64,000 nt of DNA from positions 62,001-126,000 of the forward strand of contig NZ_FXTA01000004.1 in the NCBI RefSeq assembly GCF_900182645.1, read 5' to 3'. The notes beneath the pieces were generated by a model that searched no databases, was not told where the DNA came from, and saw nothing but the letters and a program-made list of their open reading frames with translations. How positions within the stretch are numbered: the first letter of the stretch is position 1; each line of letters opens with the position of its first letter. The position numbers were made by a program, and so were the translations under genes. Of this stretch, positions 34,851 to 43,992 are shown one piece after another. The stretch comes from Flavobacterium resistens. Lineage in GTDB: Bacteria; Bacteroidota; Bacteroidia; Flavobacteriales; Flavobacteriaceae.

Positions 34851-35036
34851 TTAAGCAGTTTTTTTGAATAAATCAAACATAGGACAGCGCGAGCAACGCT
34901 TCTTTTCACTTTTTTTATATTTCTCACAGCAAGAAGATTTACAGTTTTCCAACTTCTTAATGTTTTCAAGGATAACTTTATTCTTCTTTTTCTTTTTATC
35001 CTTTTTCTTGTCCTTGTCTTTTTCTTTCTTGCTCAA
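34851..35036 (-). CDS. small Lys-rich protein with C-terminal Cys cluster
   Basis: A 61-residue protein whose first 20 residues are almost only Lys, Asp and Glu and whose second half has five Cys (NCKSSCCEKYKKSEKKRCSRCPMFDLF), suited to bind a metal. No in-frame ATG precedes it before a stop; the only start I see is TTG at 35036, preceded by a purine-rich AGAGGAAAA. It is followed at once by a terminator. It resembles flavobacterial conserved hypothetical proteins of this composition, but I know of no function. Confidence 0.62.
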   Translation of the reverse strand: MSKKEKDKDKKKDKKKKKNKVILENIKKLENCKSSCCEKYKKSEKKRCSRCPMFDLFKKTA

Positions 35037-35117
35037 TTTTCCTCTGTATTATAAAAACAGTGGCAAATATATAGCAAAAAAGTTATTTTTAAGTGTTCTA
35101 AATAAACTTTAACTTTT

Positions 35118-35636
35118 TTATTTTGGATTGATAGCAATCGAGCTTGTAACTGTTAATTGCTGAATATCACGGTCAAACAAATAAAGTCCGCCTTTATCAT
35201 CACCAATCAAGTTGATTTTATCCAAAATAGATTTAGCTGTAGCTTCTTCTTCGATTTGTTCAGAAACATACCATTGTAAGAAATTATGTGTTGCATAATC
35301 TTTTTCTTCAAAAGTGATATGCACTAATTCGTTGATAGATTTTGAAACAAAAAGTTCATGACTATAAAGTTCCTCAAACATTTCTTTAAAAGTAGAATAG
35401 CTTGTTTTTGGCGCTTTTAAATCGGTTATGTGAGCGTGTCCTCCGCGTTCGTTTACGTACTTAATTAATTTAAGCATGTGTGCACGCTCTTCATCTGATT
35501 GTGTGTACATAAATTGAGCGATTCCCTCTAATCCGTGTACTTCAGCCCAACAAGCCATAGAAAGGTAAGTTTGCGAAGATTCTGCTTCTATGCGAATTTG
35601 CTTGTTTAAAGCTGTTTCAATATTTTTTGATAGCAT
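35118..35636 (-). CDS. ftnA: ferritin (FtnA type)
   Basis: A 172-residue iron-storage ferritin. Ferroxidase ligands are visible along the four-helix bundle: Glu in RIEAESSQTYLSMACW, Glu-x-x-His in SDEERAHMLKLIKY, Glu in LVHITFEEKDYATHNFLQWYVSEQIEEEA with the Gln/Glu pair of helix D. Length is that of non-haem bacterial ferritin. There is no haem-binding Met signature of bacterioferritin. It is monocistronic. Confidence 0.95.
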   Translation of the reverse strand: MLSKNIETALNKQIRIEAESSQTYLSMACWAEVHGLEGIAQFMYTQSDEERAHMLKLIKYVNERGGHAHITDLKAPKTSYSTFKEMFEELYSHELFVSKSINELVHITFEEKDYATHNFLQWYVSEQIEEEATAKSILDKINLIGDDKGGLYLFDRDIQQLTVTSSIAINPK

Positions 35637-35727
35637 AATGATGTCTTTTTTGTAAAATTAACGAAAATAATTCATTCCACTTTTTAGAAATGGCTAAAAC
35701 AATGGACATTTGGATGGATTCTCAATA

Positions 35728-37179
35728 TTAATTTCTGTTTAAAGGAATAGATTTTGAAAACATTGACTTATTCATAATAGGATTTCCTGGGTTTTGATCC
35801 ATAAAACCATCTGTAAATTTGCGCATAATATAGCTTTTTTCGACTGTGTCATAATAGCCTAAAATATAAAAATCGGTTAATTTTAGAATACTTACCAAAG
35901 AAATGTTTTTGCTAGTATTCATGAAATAGTTAAGATTGTCAATCGCTAAAGGATCTAAATTAGTATTGCTTACAAATTCAAAATTGGGATTTAATGCAGA
36001 ATCAAAAAAGACCATTTTGCTTGCATTTTGTACGTTATTAAAACCGTCAAGAAAACCATTTGGTCCATAATTTACACTCAGAGATTGATAGGAAGCAAAT
36101 CCGCCAAAAGTGACAAAAATATTTTGTTTGTTTTTAAAAGCTGAAAGTGCTGTATTTACAGTCGATAATTGTTTTAGAAATTTGGCTGTTGTTTTTAATT
36201 TCTGAGGTTTTTCTCCGTTAATCTGCAAAAACATTGGTGAGTTTTTAAAAGTGATCGAATCATTTTTTGAAACCGAAATATTTTTGATGCTTTTGCCAGA
36301 ATCAAAATCTTTTATACTGAATAAAAGCTGTTCTGCATTTGCACTAATTTGATATAATTTGTTTTCCAGGTAAAAAGAGTTTGTGCTTTTGGATGATGGC
36401 TGAGTTTCTGGCGTCTCAAAGATTTTTTCTGTTACCTCATTTGTCTGCAAATCAAGATTAAAAACCTGCGTATGTTTCGAATTGTAATCAAAAGTCAGGA
36501 TAATGCGATCATCCTGTACGTACATTTTACTTTTTTTCTCGCTTTTATCCAAAGAAGAAAAATCTTCAGATTCGATTTCTTCAATTGGATAATGATACTG
36601 AACAAGCGCACTGAATGAAACACCTTGTCCTTTTTCGTTCTTAAAAGAAAAAGGAGTAAAATTGAACATTTTTATTTCGCATTTTTCATTTCGGAATTCA
36701 AATAACAGCAAATGTTCTTGATCTTTTTCTTTAGAAAGAACATAAAAAGCATTGTTTTTTTGGAAAGAAGTGATTATGGTTCCTGTATTTGCCGGAAAAT
36801 CAAAACTTAAAGTGCTGGATGTTTTGGTTTCCAAATTGTATTTCACAATTCGGATATTTTTATGATTTTCAGAACCCCAATATAATGTTGGATTTTTGTC
36901 TTCACCAAAACTGTAACCCATCAGGATTCGTTTTTGTTCACTTCGTAAAGTATCCTTGAATTGATTAGAAAGAAATAGTGATTTACTATATTTTAAAATA
37001 TTGATAGTCTTATTATCAGAAGCAAAAACATATACTTCGTGGGTTTTGGTGTTTTCAGCATTTATAAGCTGACCATTTTCATAAGGCTTATTTAAATTTA
37101 AAACAGCAGAATTTAATATAGTTTGGCTCAACAATATAGATTGTGAAAGCAAAAGACCTAGAAGCAGTAATTTTTTCAT
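35728..37179 (-). CDS. secreted protein of unknown function
   Basis: A 483-residue protein with a signal peptide (MKKLLLLGLLLSQSILLSQT). The rest is beta-rich, with repeated strand-like segments (HEVYVFASDNKTINILKYSKS, NIRIVKYNLETKTSSTLSF, TQVFNLDLQTNEVTEKIF) that could form a propeller. It is probably periplasmic or exported. There is no catalytic motif, lipobox or C-terminal secretion domain. I do not recognise the family. It is monocistronic between ferritin and the OmpA-like gene. Confidence 0.78.
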   Translation of the reverse strand: MKKLLLLGLLLSQSILLSQTILNSAVLNLNKPYENGQLINAENTKTHEVYVFASDNKTINILKYSKSLFLSNQFKDTLRSEQKRILMGYSFGEDKNPTLYWGSENHKNIRIVKYNLETKTSSTLSFDFPANTGTIITSFQKNNAFYVLSKEKDQEHLLLFEFRNEKCEIKMFNFTPFSFKNEKGQGVSFSALVQYHYPIEEIESEDFSSLDKSEKKSKMYVQDDRIILTFDYNSKHTQVFNLDLQTNEVTEKIFETPETQPSSKSTNSFYLENKLYQISANAEQLLFSIKDFDSGKSIKNISVSKNDSITFKNSPMFLQINGEKPQKLKTTAKFLKQLSTVNTALSAFKNKQNIFVTFGGFASYQSLSVNYGPNGFLDGFNNVQNASKMVFFDSALNPNFEFVSNTNLDPLAIDNLNYFMNTSKNISLVSILKLTDFYILGYYDTVEKSYIMRKFTDGFMDQNPGNPIMNKSMFSKSIPLNRN

Positions 37180-37280
37180 TAGGATTTGGTGGATATATTT
37201 TCAAAATTAATGAAATAAAATGATTTTTTGCAAAGGAATATTTAAAGCTCTTAAAGATAATTCTTTGTTTTTTAATGATA

Positions 37281-37313
37281 AAAAAAGCCCCGCAGAACTT
37301 TCTACAGGGCTTA
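37281..37313 (-). terminator. terminator of the OmpA-family gene
   Basis: Stem AAGCCC-CGCAGAA / TTCTACAGGGCTT with two G-U pairs, followed on the minus strand by a T-rich run. Confidence 0.82.
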
Positions 37314-37335
37314 ATTCATTGGAATAGAAAAGCTA

Positions 37336-38472
37336 TTACTTTATTCTAAAAGTAACTCTTCTTGCTAATCTTCTTGCTTCTTCAGAATCTTTTTGGATTG
37401 AAGTGTCAGCTCCTTCAGAGATAACATTCAGTCTTGAAGATGAAATACCAGCTTTCTCTAAAATGGTTTTAACATTTGTAGCTCTTAAATTCGAAAGTTT
37501 GTTGTTGTACTCTGAACTTCCTACTTGATCGGCGTGGCCAACAATATCAAGTGATGCAGATGGGTTTTTTCTTAAATAAGACAAAACTACATCAATTACA
37601 GAAGTAGAATTTTCGATTGGTGTTGATTTATTGAAATCAAAATAAACACTGTAGTATTTATCGTTGATCATTTCTTTAACAACATCTTTGTCGTTTACAA
37701 CAGTATTATTTACTGGTTTTTCAACAATTACTTGTTTTTCTGGAGTCCTTTTGATTTGCTCTTCAAGACCTGCAACTTTGTTTTCTAAAGCAGCGATGTC
37801 GGCATTATTAGATGTCACAACCCAGTCAGCATGTTTTGTGTTTTTTCCTAAATAAACTTGTACACCAACAGTTCCGTTAAATAATAAACCTGAAAATCCT
37901 CTTGCATTTGTTGCAGCACCACCATCAAAAGTGCGATCTTGGTACGCATTTAAGATTGTACTCATATCTGCTGTTAAAGCAACTCTATCAGTTAATCTTA
38001 CTTGCCCTGTCAAACCGGCAATTGCGTTTCCAATTCTGTCTCTAAAATGGTATTCCTTATTTTCTAATTGAGCAACTCCAAAACCGGCATGTGCTAATAA
38101 ACCAAACGTATTAGTCCATGTTTCAAAATTCATGATACGACCTAAGTTTGCTACTGCCTGCAAGTCAATTCTGTAATATTTTGAATCAAAAGGAAGTGAG
38201 CTGTTTTTTTGCTCTGTTAATTGATTGTATCCAAAATCAGCTTTTAAACCAAACTTATTGTTAAGCATATATCTTACTCCTAAATCAGCAGTAAAAGGAC
38301 TAATTCGCGAATTGTAATAATTATTTGAAGTAAACGGACGCTGTGCTTTGTTAAAACCGCCATCAAGTTCTACGGACCATTTATTAAAATTATCTGCCGC
38401 TTTCGTTTCTGTTTGTGCACTTACACGCATAATGCTTAATGCAAATGCCAGAGTAATTACAATTTTTTTCAT
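37336..38472 (-). CDS. OmpA-family outer-membrane protein
   Basis: A 378-residue outer-membrane protein: signal peptide (ALSIMRVSAQ), an eight-strand-type barrel to about residue 210 (WSVELDGGFNKAQRPF, LGVRYMLNNKFGLKADFGY), a coiled-coil linker (NADIAALENKVAGLEEQIKR), then an OmpA peptidoglycan-binding domain (about 265-378) with YSVYFDFNKSTPIENS, LDIVGHADQVGSSEYNNKLSNLRA and the RRLARRVTFRIK end. It tethers the outer membrane to the wall. It is monocistronic with a strong terminator. Confidence 0.94.
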   Translation of the reverse strand: MKKIVITLAFALSIMRVSAQTETKAADNFNKWSVELDGGFNKAQRPFTSNNYYNSRISPFTADLGVRYMLNNKFGLKADFGYNQLTEQKNSSLPFDSKYYRIDLQAVANLGRIMNFETWTNTFGLLAHAGFGVAQLENKEYHFRDRIGNAIAGLTGQVRLTDRVALTADMSTILNAYQDRTFDGGAATNARGFSGLLFNGTVGVQVYLGKNTKHADWVVTSNNADIAALENKVAGLEEQIKRTPEKQVIVEKPVNNTVVNDKDVVKEMINDKYYSVYFDFNKSTPIENSTSVIDVVLSYLRKNPSASLDIVGHADQVGSSEYNNKLSNLRATNVKTILEKAGISSSRLNVISEGADTSIQKDSEEARRLARRVTFRIK

Positions 38473-38579
38473 TGTTATTTGAGATTTAAAATTTGCCCCA
38501 AAAAAACAATGTATAGTAGGAATTATCGTCTAATAAAAGTCACAATTATAACATTATAAGGTTAATCTAAAAATAGATA

Positions 38580-39209
38580 TTATTTGTTCATCAATTCTTG
38601 AAAGAAATCGACAAATTGACCCAAATGCAATCCATCCATTAATCCATGATGAGCGTAAACGGCCATTGCGATTGTTCTTTTTCCAGTTTCAGACACCATC
38701 ATTTTTCCGAAAGAAACTTTTGGGCAACTGTCAGGGAAAGTAAAACTTCTCGCATGTGTAAGTGATGTAAAATTTAACCACGGAATTGCTGAAAAATGGA
38801 TTAGATTATCATCATTAAATTCTCTTGTAAAAAGTCCGCTTGTGTTTTGAATACGTTCGATTTCGGCCAAAGCATTTTTTTCGAAGATTTTAAAATCGGG
38901 ATTATATTCAATTAAAGAAAATCCAAAAGTTCCGTCCTCACGGCCAATTGTTGCTGAAGCATCAATACGATCATTGATGTATATTTTATCTTCTGAAATT
39001 CGGTATTTAAAATTTTCAACCGAATTTACAGCGACCAATGTTTTGTGCAGGTAATAAATAAAAAAGGAAACATTCAGTTCTTTTGCACTTTGATACGCTT
39101 TTGTACAATCAATTTCAACAGTTGCGCCAAAAAATGGTTCTTCCATTCGACTGAAATGGGCAAAATGCTCTTTTCTGTTCCAGTTTTCTAAATCTAAAAG
39201 TGTTTTCAT
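38580..39209 (-). CDS. chloramphenicol acetyltransferase-like O-acetyltransferase
   Basis: A 209-residue protein of the CAT fold. It has the N-terminal WNRKEHFAHFSRMEEPFFG, the central SFFIYYLHKTLVAVNSVENFKYRI and the catalytic motif HHGLMDGLHLGQFVDFF (HHxxxDG). Typical resistance CATs share the motif, but chromosomal homologues like this one often act on other substrates. Its start codon overlaps the HAD stop by 1 nt, so the two are translationally coupled. Calling it a resistance gene would go beyond the sequence. Confidence 0.9.
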   Translation of the reverse strand: MKTLLDLENWNRKEHFAHFSRMEEPFFGATVEIDCTKAYQSAKELNVSFFIYYLHKTLVAVNSVENFKYRISEDKIYINDRIDASATIGREDGTFGFSLIEYNPDFKIFEKNALAEIERIQNTSGLFTREFNDDNLIHFSAIPWLNFTSLTHARSFTFPDSCPKVSFGKMMVSETGKRTIAMAVYAHHGLMDGLHLGQFVDFFQELMNK

Positions 39210-39916
39210 TATAATAAATTCGGAACTACTTCTGCAATAGTTTCAAATGAACTAAAATGCTCGTGTTCTATAGTGTGATTAATTTTTTCATGTTCCCAAG
39301 TGGTGTGAAACGGAATATGAACGGCGTAACCGCCAATTCCTAAAACAGGAAGAACATCAGATTTTAATGAATTCCCGATCATCAAAAATTCATGTGCCTG
39401 AATATCCAAACGACCAAGTAGCTTTTGATAATCAATTTCCTGTTTGTCTGACATTACTTCAATATGGTGAAAATAATGTCCCAAACCTGAGCGGTGTAAT
39501 TTGCTGTGCTGATCTTTTAAGTCACCTTTTGTAGCAACGACCAGTTTGTATTTTCCATGTAAAGCTTGTAAAGTTTCTTCGATTCCATCAAGAAGTTCGA
39601 TTGGTTTTTCGAGCAATTCTTTTCCATATTGAATAATTTTTTCAATTACTTCAATCGGAATTGTATTATTTGAAATGTTCATCGCTGCTTCAATCATCGA
39701 AAGAATATAACCCTTGATTCCGTAGCCGTATAAAGGCAGATTGGCAATTTCAATTTTGAATAATTCCTGAGAAATACCTTGATGCGAAAGATAATCTTCC
39801 ATCAAAGCACAGAATTTATGTTCGGTTTCCTGAAAATAGGGTTCGTTCACAAATAAAGTATCATCAGCATCAAATGCGATTACTTTTAAGTTTGGAATTT
39901 TAGTTTTATGTAACAT
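39209..39916 (-). CDS. HAD-superfamily hydrolase
   Basis: A 235-residue HAD phosphatase. Motif I is VIAFDADDTLF with the nucleophile Asp, motif II is KLVVATKGD, and motifs III/IV are near KLHRSGLGHYFHHIEVMSDKQ and EFLMIGNSLKSDVLPV. The helical cap lies between (residues about 25-90). The start is the ATG at 39916; an in-frame TTG 18 nt upstream is possible but unlikely. It is coupled to the CAT-like gene by a 1-nt overlap. The substrate is unknown. Confidence 0.9.
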   Translation of the reverse strand: MLHKTKIPNLKVIAFDADDTLFVNEPYFQETEHKFCALMEDYLSHQGISQELFKIEIANLPLYGYGIKGYILSMIEAAMNISNNTIPIEVIEKIIQYGKELLEKPIELLDGIEETLQALHGKYKLVVATKGDLKDQHSKLHRSGLGHYFHHIEVMSDKQEIDYQKLLGRLDIQAHEFLMIGNSLKSDVLPVLGIGGYAVHIPFHTTWEHEKINHTIEHEHFSSFETIAEVVPNLL

Positions 39917-39947
39917 AATGTTTTTTTGTTTCAAGTTTTCTTTGTTT

Positions 39948-40025
39948 GCTTCGCCTGTTCGGCTAAAGCCTCGGGTCAGGTTTCAATTTTTTGCCACGAC
40001 CCGAGCGATAGCGAACAGGCGAAGC
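39948..40025. repeat. long GC-richer inverted repeat
   Basis: Outer arms of 14 nt pair perfectly: GCTTCGCCTGTTCG (39948-39961) with CGAACAGGCGAAGC (40012-40025). Inner arms CTCGGGTC (39970-39977) and GACCCGAG (39998-40005) also pair. The element is visibly richer in G+C than its surroundings and looks like a dispersed palindromic repeat. Confidence 0.75.
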
Positions 40026-40049
40026 AATTCACGAATTAAACTAATTTTT

Positions 40050-40130
40050 ATCTGCTTAATCTGTAAAATGTACTATGAATTACACAAATTATCTGCGTAA
40101 ATCAGTTAAAATCTGCGTCATCAGTGTGCC
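40050..40130 (+). repeat. three copies of an approximately 20-nt ATCTGCGTNATCNGT repeat
   Basis: Copies start at 40050, 40091 and 40111; each begins ATCTGCNT and continues with ATC(T/A)GT-like sequence. The last two are exactly adjacent. They fill the gap between the HAD and transporter genes, next to the palindrome. Confidence 0.6.
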
Positions 40131-40135
40131 ATTTC

Positions 40136-41023
40136 TCAATCCTTAGAAAACAGCCTTTTTAAAGAAATTGTTTTATCGTAAAAAGTAATTCGGATTCCGA
40201 AAAGCAAAATGATTCCACCTAAAACCATTTGTAAAGTTATTTTTTCTTCCAAAAACAACCAAGCCAAAATAGATGTAATTACTGCTTGGCTTAATAAACT
40301 CAACGAAACTCTTGTTGCGCGCATGTGCTGCGTTGCATAACTTATCGAAAGCCATGCACATAATTGACAAATTACTGCCTGCAAAACCAATACAAACCAA
40401 CCGGTATTTGAAAATCCGGTAAAAGGTTCGTTTAATGAATAACAAAGAATCCCTAAATAAAGGCTTGATGACAATAAACTGATCGTCATAAATGAAAGTA
40501 CATCAACTTCTGAAAGCACATTTTTGCTGACCAAAAGATAAATGGAATACAGAATGCCAGATAAAACGGCAAACAGGAATGCTTTATCGAAGTTTAAGTC
40601 GATGAAAAACTCAAAACCAACTAAAGTTATCATTCCGAATAAAGCGACCAATGTTCCGATCCAGAAATTCGTTGCCAGTTTTGCTTTCAAAAAAAAGAAA
40701 GAACCGACACCAACCCAAACTGGAGATAAATTTGTCAATAGAGAAGCTTGTGTTGCACTCGATTCCTGAATTGCGATATTCCAAACTGCAACATCAGATG
40801 AGAATAAAACACCGCAAAGTATCGCCAAAAGTGTAAATTTTAAACTTGGAAGTTTAAAGTTTTTGCTCAACAGTGTATAAGGCAAAAGCAAAATAACAGC
40901 AAAGAACATTCGGTAAAAAGCCGAAATTAGGCCAGGCGTTAAACGTAGTTTTACTAATATGGGGAAAATCGAAATGCAGAGTATACCGCAGATTAAGGCT
41001 AATCTTGGTTTGGTGAGTTTCAT
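40136..41023 (-). CDS. EamA/DMT-family transporter
   Basis: A 295-residue membrane protein with the ten-segment, two-EamA-repeat layout. The first repeat has LICGILCISIFPILVKL and SALYRMFFAVILLLPY-like sequence (GLISAFYRMFFAVILLLPYTLL); the second has LFAVLSGILYSIYLLVSKNVL and VSLSLLSQAVITSILAWLFLEEKIT. These carriers export metabolites such as amino acids; the substrate cannot be read. It is monocistronic, with the metG terminator upstream. Confidence 0.92.
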   Translation of the reverse strand: MKLTKPRLALICGILCISIFPILVKLRLTPGLISAFYRMFFAVILLLPYTLLSKNFKLPSLKFTLLAILCGVLFSSDVAVWNIAIQESSATQASLLTNLSPVWVGVGSFFFLKAKLATNFWIGTLVALFGMITLVGFEFFIDLNFDKAFLFAVLSGILYSIYLLVSKNVLSEVDVLSFMTISLLSSSLYLGILCYSLNEPFTGFSNTGWFVLVLQAVICQLCAWLSISYATQHMRATRVSLSLLSQAVITSILAWLFLEEKITLQMVLGGIILLFGIRITFYDKTISLKRLFSKD

Positions 41024-41059
41024 TTTTGTTTATTTTTCAAGTTTTTTGGCGTATAGTTT

Positions 41060-41108
41060 AAAAATAAAATTGCGTGAATCAATTAAGAATAATCGACTCA
41101 CGCAATTT
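41060..41108 (-). terminator. terminator of metG
   Basis: Perfect 11-bp stem AAATTGCGTGA (41067-41077) / TCACGCAATTT (41098-41108), followed on the minus strand by ATTTTATTTTT. Confidence 0.85.
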
Positions 41109-41126
41109 ATATAAGGATATAAATCT

Positions 41127-43262
41127 TTAGTTTACAGTCGATCCATTCGGAGCGTCAGCATCTGGATTTACAAATACCAGTTTTCCTTCAGCATTTGTTG
41201 TCATTAGGATCATTCCCTGACTTTCAACACCACGTAAAGCTCTTGGAGCCAAGTTTGCTAAAACAGAAACACGTTTTCCAATGATTTCTTCTGGAGAAAA
41301 ACTCTCAGCAATTCCCGAAACAATTGTACGAACGTCAATTCCTGTATCAACTTTAAGAACTAAAAGTTTGTTTGCTTTTGGCATTTTTTCAGCTTCTAAA
41401 ATAGTTCCGATACGAATATCCATTTTCGCAAAATCCTCAAATTGAATTAAGTCTTTTTGTGGTTCTGGTTGTTTGCTTTCAGCAAGATTTGCTGTTTTTG
41501 TTGCTTCCAATTTATCTATTTGTTTTTGTATTTCTTCGTCTTCAATTTTAGCGAAAAGCAATTCTGCTTCACCAATTTTATGTCCAGCCGGAATTAAATC
41601 TGAATTTTCAGAAATGTCATTCCAACCTAAAGTTTTGTCAATAACAATGTCTTTTGCATCGCGATCTTTTTCTTTAAGGAACTTGCTGAATCCTGCAAAA
41701 TGCTCTTTAAGATCATTTAAATTCAATATTTTAGAAAGTTTAGCAGCTGTAAAAGGCAAAAATGGTTCAGCTAAAATGCTTAAAGCAGCAGCAATTTGCA
41801 GCGCCACATACATTTGCGTTTTTACGCGCTCCGGATTGTCTTTCATCACTTTCCAAGGCTCTTCGTCGGCAAGATATTTGTTTCCTAAACGGGCAACATT
41901 CATTAATTCGCCTAAAGCTTCACGGAATCTGTAACGCTCAACCGAACTTGAAATAACAGCCGGATACGCTTTTAATTCTGCTAAAGTTTGTTCATCAACT
42001 TCAGTAAATTCATTTGGCGTTGGGATTACACCATCATAATATTTGTTGGTTAAAACTACAACACGATTCACGAAGTTTCCGAAAACAGCAACTAATTCAT
42101 TGTTATTTCTAGCCTGGAAATCTTTCCACGTAAAATCATTATCTTTTGTTTCCGGCGCGTTTGATGTTAAAGCATAACGCAAAACATCCTGTTTATCTGG
42201 AAACTCTTCTAAATATTCGTGTAACCAAACTGCCCAGTTTTTAGAAGTCGAAAGCTTATTTCCTTCCAAATTCAAGAACTCATTTGCCGGAACGTTGTCT
42301 GGTAAAATATAACTTCCTTCCGCTTTTAGCATTGCCGGGAAAATGATACAGTGAAAAACAATATTATCTTTTCCAATAAAGTGAACCAATTTCGTTTCTT
42401 CATCTTTCCAATATGGCTCCCAGTCTTTTCCTTCGCGTGCTGCCCATTCTTTTGTAGAAGAAATATAGCCGATAGGTGCATCAAACCAAACGTATAATTT
42501 TTTTCCTTCCGCACCTTCAACCGGAACGTCAATTCCCCAATCAAGATCACGCGTTACGGCACGAGGCTCTAATCCAGCGTCGATCCAGGATTTAACCTGT
42601 CCGTAAACATTCGTTTTCCAGTCGTTTTTATGACCTTCTAAAATCCATTTGGTTAAGAAATCAGAATATCTGTCTAAAGGTAAAAACCAATGTTTTGTTT
42701 CTTTTAAAATTGGAGTTTCACCCGTAATTGTCGATTTTGGATTAATCAAATCCGTTGCGTTCAAAGTAGATCCGCAATTTTCGCACTGATCACCATAAGC
42801 TCCATCATTGCCACATTTCGGGCAAGTTCCAACAACAAAACGATCTGCTAAAAACTGATTTGCTTTTGCATCGTACAATTGTTCTGTAACTTCTTCAATA
42901 AAATCGCCTTTATCATACAAAGTTCTGAAAAATTCTGAAGCCGTATCATGATGGATTTTTGCCGAAGTTCTGGAATAATTGTTGAATGAAATTCCGAAAT
43001 CAGAAAACGATTTGCGGATAATCCCGTCATATTTATCGATAACTTCCTGTGGTGTAATTCCTTCTTTTTTGGCTTTCATCGAAATTGCAACGCCGTGTTC
43101 ATCGCTTCCGCAAATAAATGCAACGTCTTTTCCCTGCAAACGCAAGTATCTCGAATAGATATCTGCAGGCACGTAAACCCCCGCCAAATGCCCAATGTGG
43201 ATTGGTCCATTTGTGTAAGGCAATGCTGCTGTGATTGTATATCTTTTTGGATTCTGTATCAT
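41127..43262 (-). CDS. metG: methionine--tRNA ligase
   Basis: Class I aminoacyl-tRNA synthetase of 711 residues. The HIGH motif is at residues 22-25 ([10 protein letters not shown]), the KMSKS-type loop is KLSTS at 336-340, and a zinc knuckle with four Cys lies at [20 protein letters not shown]. The C-terminus carries the EMAPII-like tRNA-binding/dimerisation domain ([21 protein letters not shown] ... [19 protein letters not shown]). All domains are intact and the length is normal for the long form. It is monocistronic with a -7 box (TATTTTTG) 20 nt upstream and its own terminator. Confidence 0.97.
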   Translation of the reverse strand: MIQNPKRYTITAALPYTNGPIHIGHLAGVYVPADIYSRYLRLQGKDVAFICGSDEHGVAISMKAKKEGITPQEVIDKYDGIIRKSFSDFGISFNNYSRTSAKIHHDTASEFFRTLYDKGDFIEEVTEQLYDAKANQFLADRFVVGTCPKCGNDGAYGDQCENCGSTLNATDLINPKSTITGETPILKETKHWFLPLDRYSDFLTKWILEGHKNDWKTNVYGQVKSWIDAGLEPRAVTRDLDWGIDVPVEGAEGKKLYVWFDAPIGYISSTKEWAAREGKDWEPYWKDEETKLVHFIGKDNIVFHCIIFPAMLKAEGSYILPDNVPANEFLNLEGNKLSTSKNWAVWLHEYLEEFPDKQDVLRYALTSNAPETKDNDFTWKDFQARNNNELVAVFGNFVNRVVVLTNKYYDGVIPTPNEFTEVDEQTLAELKAYPAVISSSVERYRFREALGELMNVARLGNKYLADEEPWKVMKDNPERVKTQMYVALQIAAALSILAEPFLPFTAAKLSKILNLNDLKEHFAGFSKFLKEKDRDAKDIVIDKTLGWNDISENSDLIPAGHKIGEAELLFAKIEDEEIQKQIDKLEATKTANLAESKQPEPQKDLIQFEDFAKMDIRIGTILEAEKMPKANKLLVLKVDTGIDVRTIVSGIAESFSPEEIIGKRVSVLANLAPRALRGVESQGMILMTTNAEGKLVFVNPDADAPNGSTVN

Positions 43263-43281
43263 AACTCAATTTTATTGAGTG

Positions 43282-43289
43282 CAAAAATA
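43282..43289 (-). promoter_or_regulatory. -7 box for metG
   Basis: TATTTTTG on the minus strand matches TAnnTTTG exactly and lies 19 nt before the start codon. I see no convincing -33 TTTG at the usual distance. Confidence 0.4.
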
Positions 43290-43343
43290 AGCAATAGAAT
43301 TGAGATTTTGTTATTACGCGGAGATTCGCTGAAGTTTTTAATC

Positions 43344-43367
43344 ACGCAAAGACGCATAGTCGCAAAG
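43344..43367 (+). repeat. octamer-period array, CGCAAAG flavour (3 units)
   Basis: ACGCAAAG, ACGCATAG, TCGCAAAG with exact 8-nt spacing in the 358-nt gap between divergent metG and the CDGSH gene. The remainder of that gap holds the palindrome at 43412-43486 and AT-rich sequence without a gene. Confidence 0.75.
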
Positions 43368-43411
43368 ATTTTTATAAAAATAGATGAATTGATTTTGAAA
43401 AGACATTGCGA

Positions 43412-43486
43412 TTGTCAGGCTGAGCGAAGTCGAAACCCCGCAAAGTGATTCAGCACATGTGACTTCGACTTCGCTCAGCCTGACAA
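43412..43486. repeat. 23-bp perfect inverted repeat (dispersed palindromic element)
   Basis: Arms at 43412-43434 (TTGTCAGGCTGAGCGAAGTC then GAA) and 43464-43486 are exact reverse complements around a 29-nt loop. The GTCAGGCTGAGCG core is a type of repeat I associate with Bacteroidota genomes, often next to genes without being a terminator. Confidence 0.85.
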
Positions 43487-43620
43487 CACTGTAAATCTTC
43501 TTGAATCTCTTAAGAAAAACGCCTTAAAATAGAACCAGTTTAAACTAGCATTCACAGTAAAATCTTCAGGATTTATTTCGCAATCTTTGCCCTTCGAAAA
43601 AAAAACAAAAAACAAGTTTT

Positions 43621-43848
43621 ATGAGCAAGACAAAATTAATTATCAATAAAAACGGATCAATCAAAATTGAAGGTGATTTTGAAATCATGGATCCAGAAGG
43701 AACAGTTTACGGTTTACAAGGAAGACAAGCACTAGGTCTTTGCCGCTGTGGATTATCAAACAACAAACCATTTTGCGATGGCGGACACAGAAACAATTTC
43801 GAACACGATTCTGTTGCGTTTGATTTACCTCCGATGAAAACAAATTAA
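43621..43848 (+). CDS. CDGSH iron-sulfur domain protein
   Basis: A 75-residue single-domain CDGSH protein. The [2Fe-2S] ligand set is complete: LCRCGLSNNKPFCDGGHRNNF provides three Cys and one His in the C-x-C-x2-S-x3-P-x-C-D-G-x-H order. It has no membrane anchor, unlike mitoNEET. It is probably involved in cluster or redox handling. It is transcribed alone, ends at a strong hairpin and is followed by the DinB-like gene. Confidence 0.93.
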   Translation: MSKTKLIINKNGSIKIEGDFEIMDPEGTVYGLQGRQALGLCRCGLSNNKPFCDGGHRNNFEHDSVAFDLPPMKTN

Positions 43849-43870
43849 GAAATTCTATTTCTGTTATAGT

Positions 43871-43900
43871 AAAAGCTGCATTTATTGCAGCTTTTTTTAT
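43871..43900 (+). terminator. terminator of the CDGSH gene
   Basis: Perfect stem AAAAGCTGCA (43871-43880) / TGCAGCTTTT (43886-43895), followed by T-rich sequence. Confidence 0.88.
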
Positions 43901-43992
43901 TTCCTCAATTTGAAAGAATTTTCGAATAAATAATTGTTTTCTAATCTTAAAAACAGTATATATTTACAAAAAAATGTTAAAACATAAAAAAA

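Noticed and set aside
38580..39209. CAT-like gene as a chloramphenicol-resistance determinant
   Set aside because: Only the fold and the HHxxxDG motif can be seen. It is coupled to a HAD gene in a chromosomal setting with no mobile element, so resistance is not supported.
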